A stretch of 39,945 bases of DNA from Chitinispirillum alkaliphilum (GTDB taxonomy: Bacteria; Fibrobacterota; Chitinivibrionia; Chitinivibrionales; Chitinispirillaceae), in contig LDWW01000032.1 of the NCBI GenBank assembly GCA_001045525.1, forward strand, positions 1-39,945. The letters are read 5' to 3'. Each line of letters starts with the position of its first letter. Position 1 is the stretch's first letter. Position numbers and translations under genes: made by a program. Shown piece by piece: positions 39,819 through 39,945 of this stretch. The notes under the pieces were generated by a model. It was given only the letters and a program-made list of their open reading frames with translations. It ran no database searches and was not told the origin of the DNA.

Positions 39819-39842
39819 TTTTGTTCGGGACTTCGGACAAAA
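39819..39842 (+). terminator. Weak hairpin after the Dabb gene
   Basis: TTTTGTTCGG and TCGGACAAAA can pair over about 10 bp with two G-U pairs and a 4-nt loop, 90 nt past the stop codon. No U run follows the stem beyond the paired T/A bases, so its role is doubtful. Confidence 0.3.
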
Positions 39843-39945
39843 AATTGCGATAATGATCCAATATGTGAGGATATAGTTCCCCCTATTTTGTACTGTTTAT
39901 GCATAGCGAGCCACCGTCTCATATCGAGTAATGTTGTAAACGGTA

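Overview
The window is about 40 kb of moderately AT-rich bacterial chromosome with long minus-strand operons, Shine-Dalgarno-led genes and exported proteins with Sec signal peptides. No rRNA, tRNA, insertion sequence, phage module or CRISPR array was seen. The mix of genes (FapA/DUF342, CheX proteins, Rrf2, hemerythrins, a CBS-type manganese pyrophosphatase, DUF2339/DUF3999, a PAC2 protein) suggests a free-living, probably anaerobic or microaerophilic, motile Gram-negative bacterium. A Fibrobacterota/Chitinispirillum-like host is a guess from gene content only.

Layout. (1) 0.1-2.8 kb, minus: an Rrf2 regulator, an FmdE-like protein, a DUF2249-DUF438-hemerythrin-DUF2249 protein and an Nfu-type Fe-S carrier, which looks like an oxygen/NO and Fe-S stress operon. 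(2) 3.0-4.0 kb, plus: a PAC2-family protein. (3) 4.2-13.0 kb, minus: an eight-gene signalling operon (histidine kinase, REC-HDOD, REC-coiled coil, FapA, a CheX-PAS-Hpt-HATPase kinase, two stand-alone CheX proteins, CheY), with a sigma70-type promoter at one end and a hairpin at the other. (4) 13.3-17.5 kb, minus: a membrane HAMP-Hpt-HATPase kinase with two periplasmic binding proteins. (5) 18.0-18.4 kb: a PilZ protein, then a decayed duplicate of the cheX region, then a protease-dead M48-like membrane protein. (6) 19.8-28.5 kb: stress-type genes (DUF6328, Nramp-like transporter, small membrane protein, SDR oxidoreductase, DUF2267, site-2 protease with CBS domains, pyrophosphatase, a conserved hypothetical), with a 13-bp tandem array that forms the 3' end of the transporter gene. 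(7) 28.5-39.1 kb: two divergent paralogues of an unrecognised ~470-aa family, a hemerythrin, the DUF2339/DUF3999 pair, a GT4 glycosyltransferase and a DUF1287 protein. (8) A Dabb-domain protein at the right end.

Two patterns stand out. First, several intergenic regions carry sigma54-type -24/-12 elements (YTGG-N8-TTGC) in the correct orientation ahead of genes: the SDR operon, DUF2267, the site-2 protease, the conserved hypothetical and one unknown paralogue, plus a near match before PAC2. The elements before the site-2 protease and the unknown paralogue agree at 16 of 18 positions although they lie 14.5 kb apart. This suggests an RpoN regulon of stress or envelope genes. Second, regions 3-4 encode CheA-like kinases and CheX/CheY with no methyl-accepting receptor and no CheW domain. 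The operon itself contains CheX in three places (two free, one fused to the kinase), which suggests a phosphorelay run by Hpt kinases and CheX phosphatases rather than ordinary chemotaxis.
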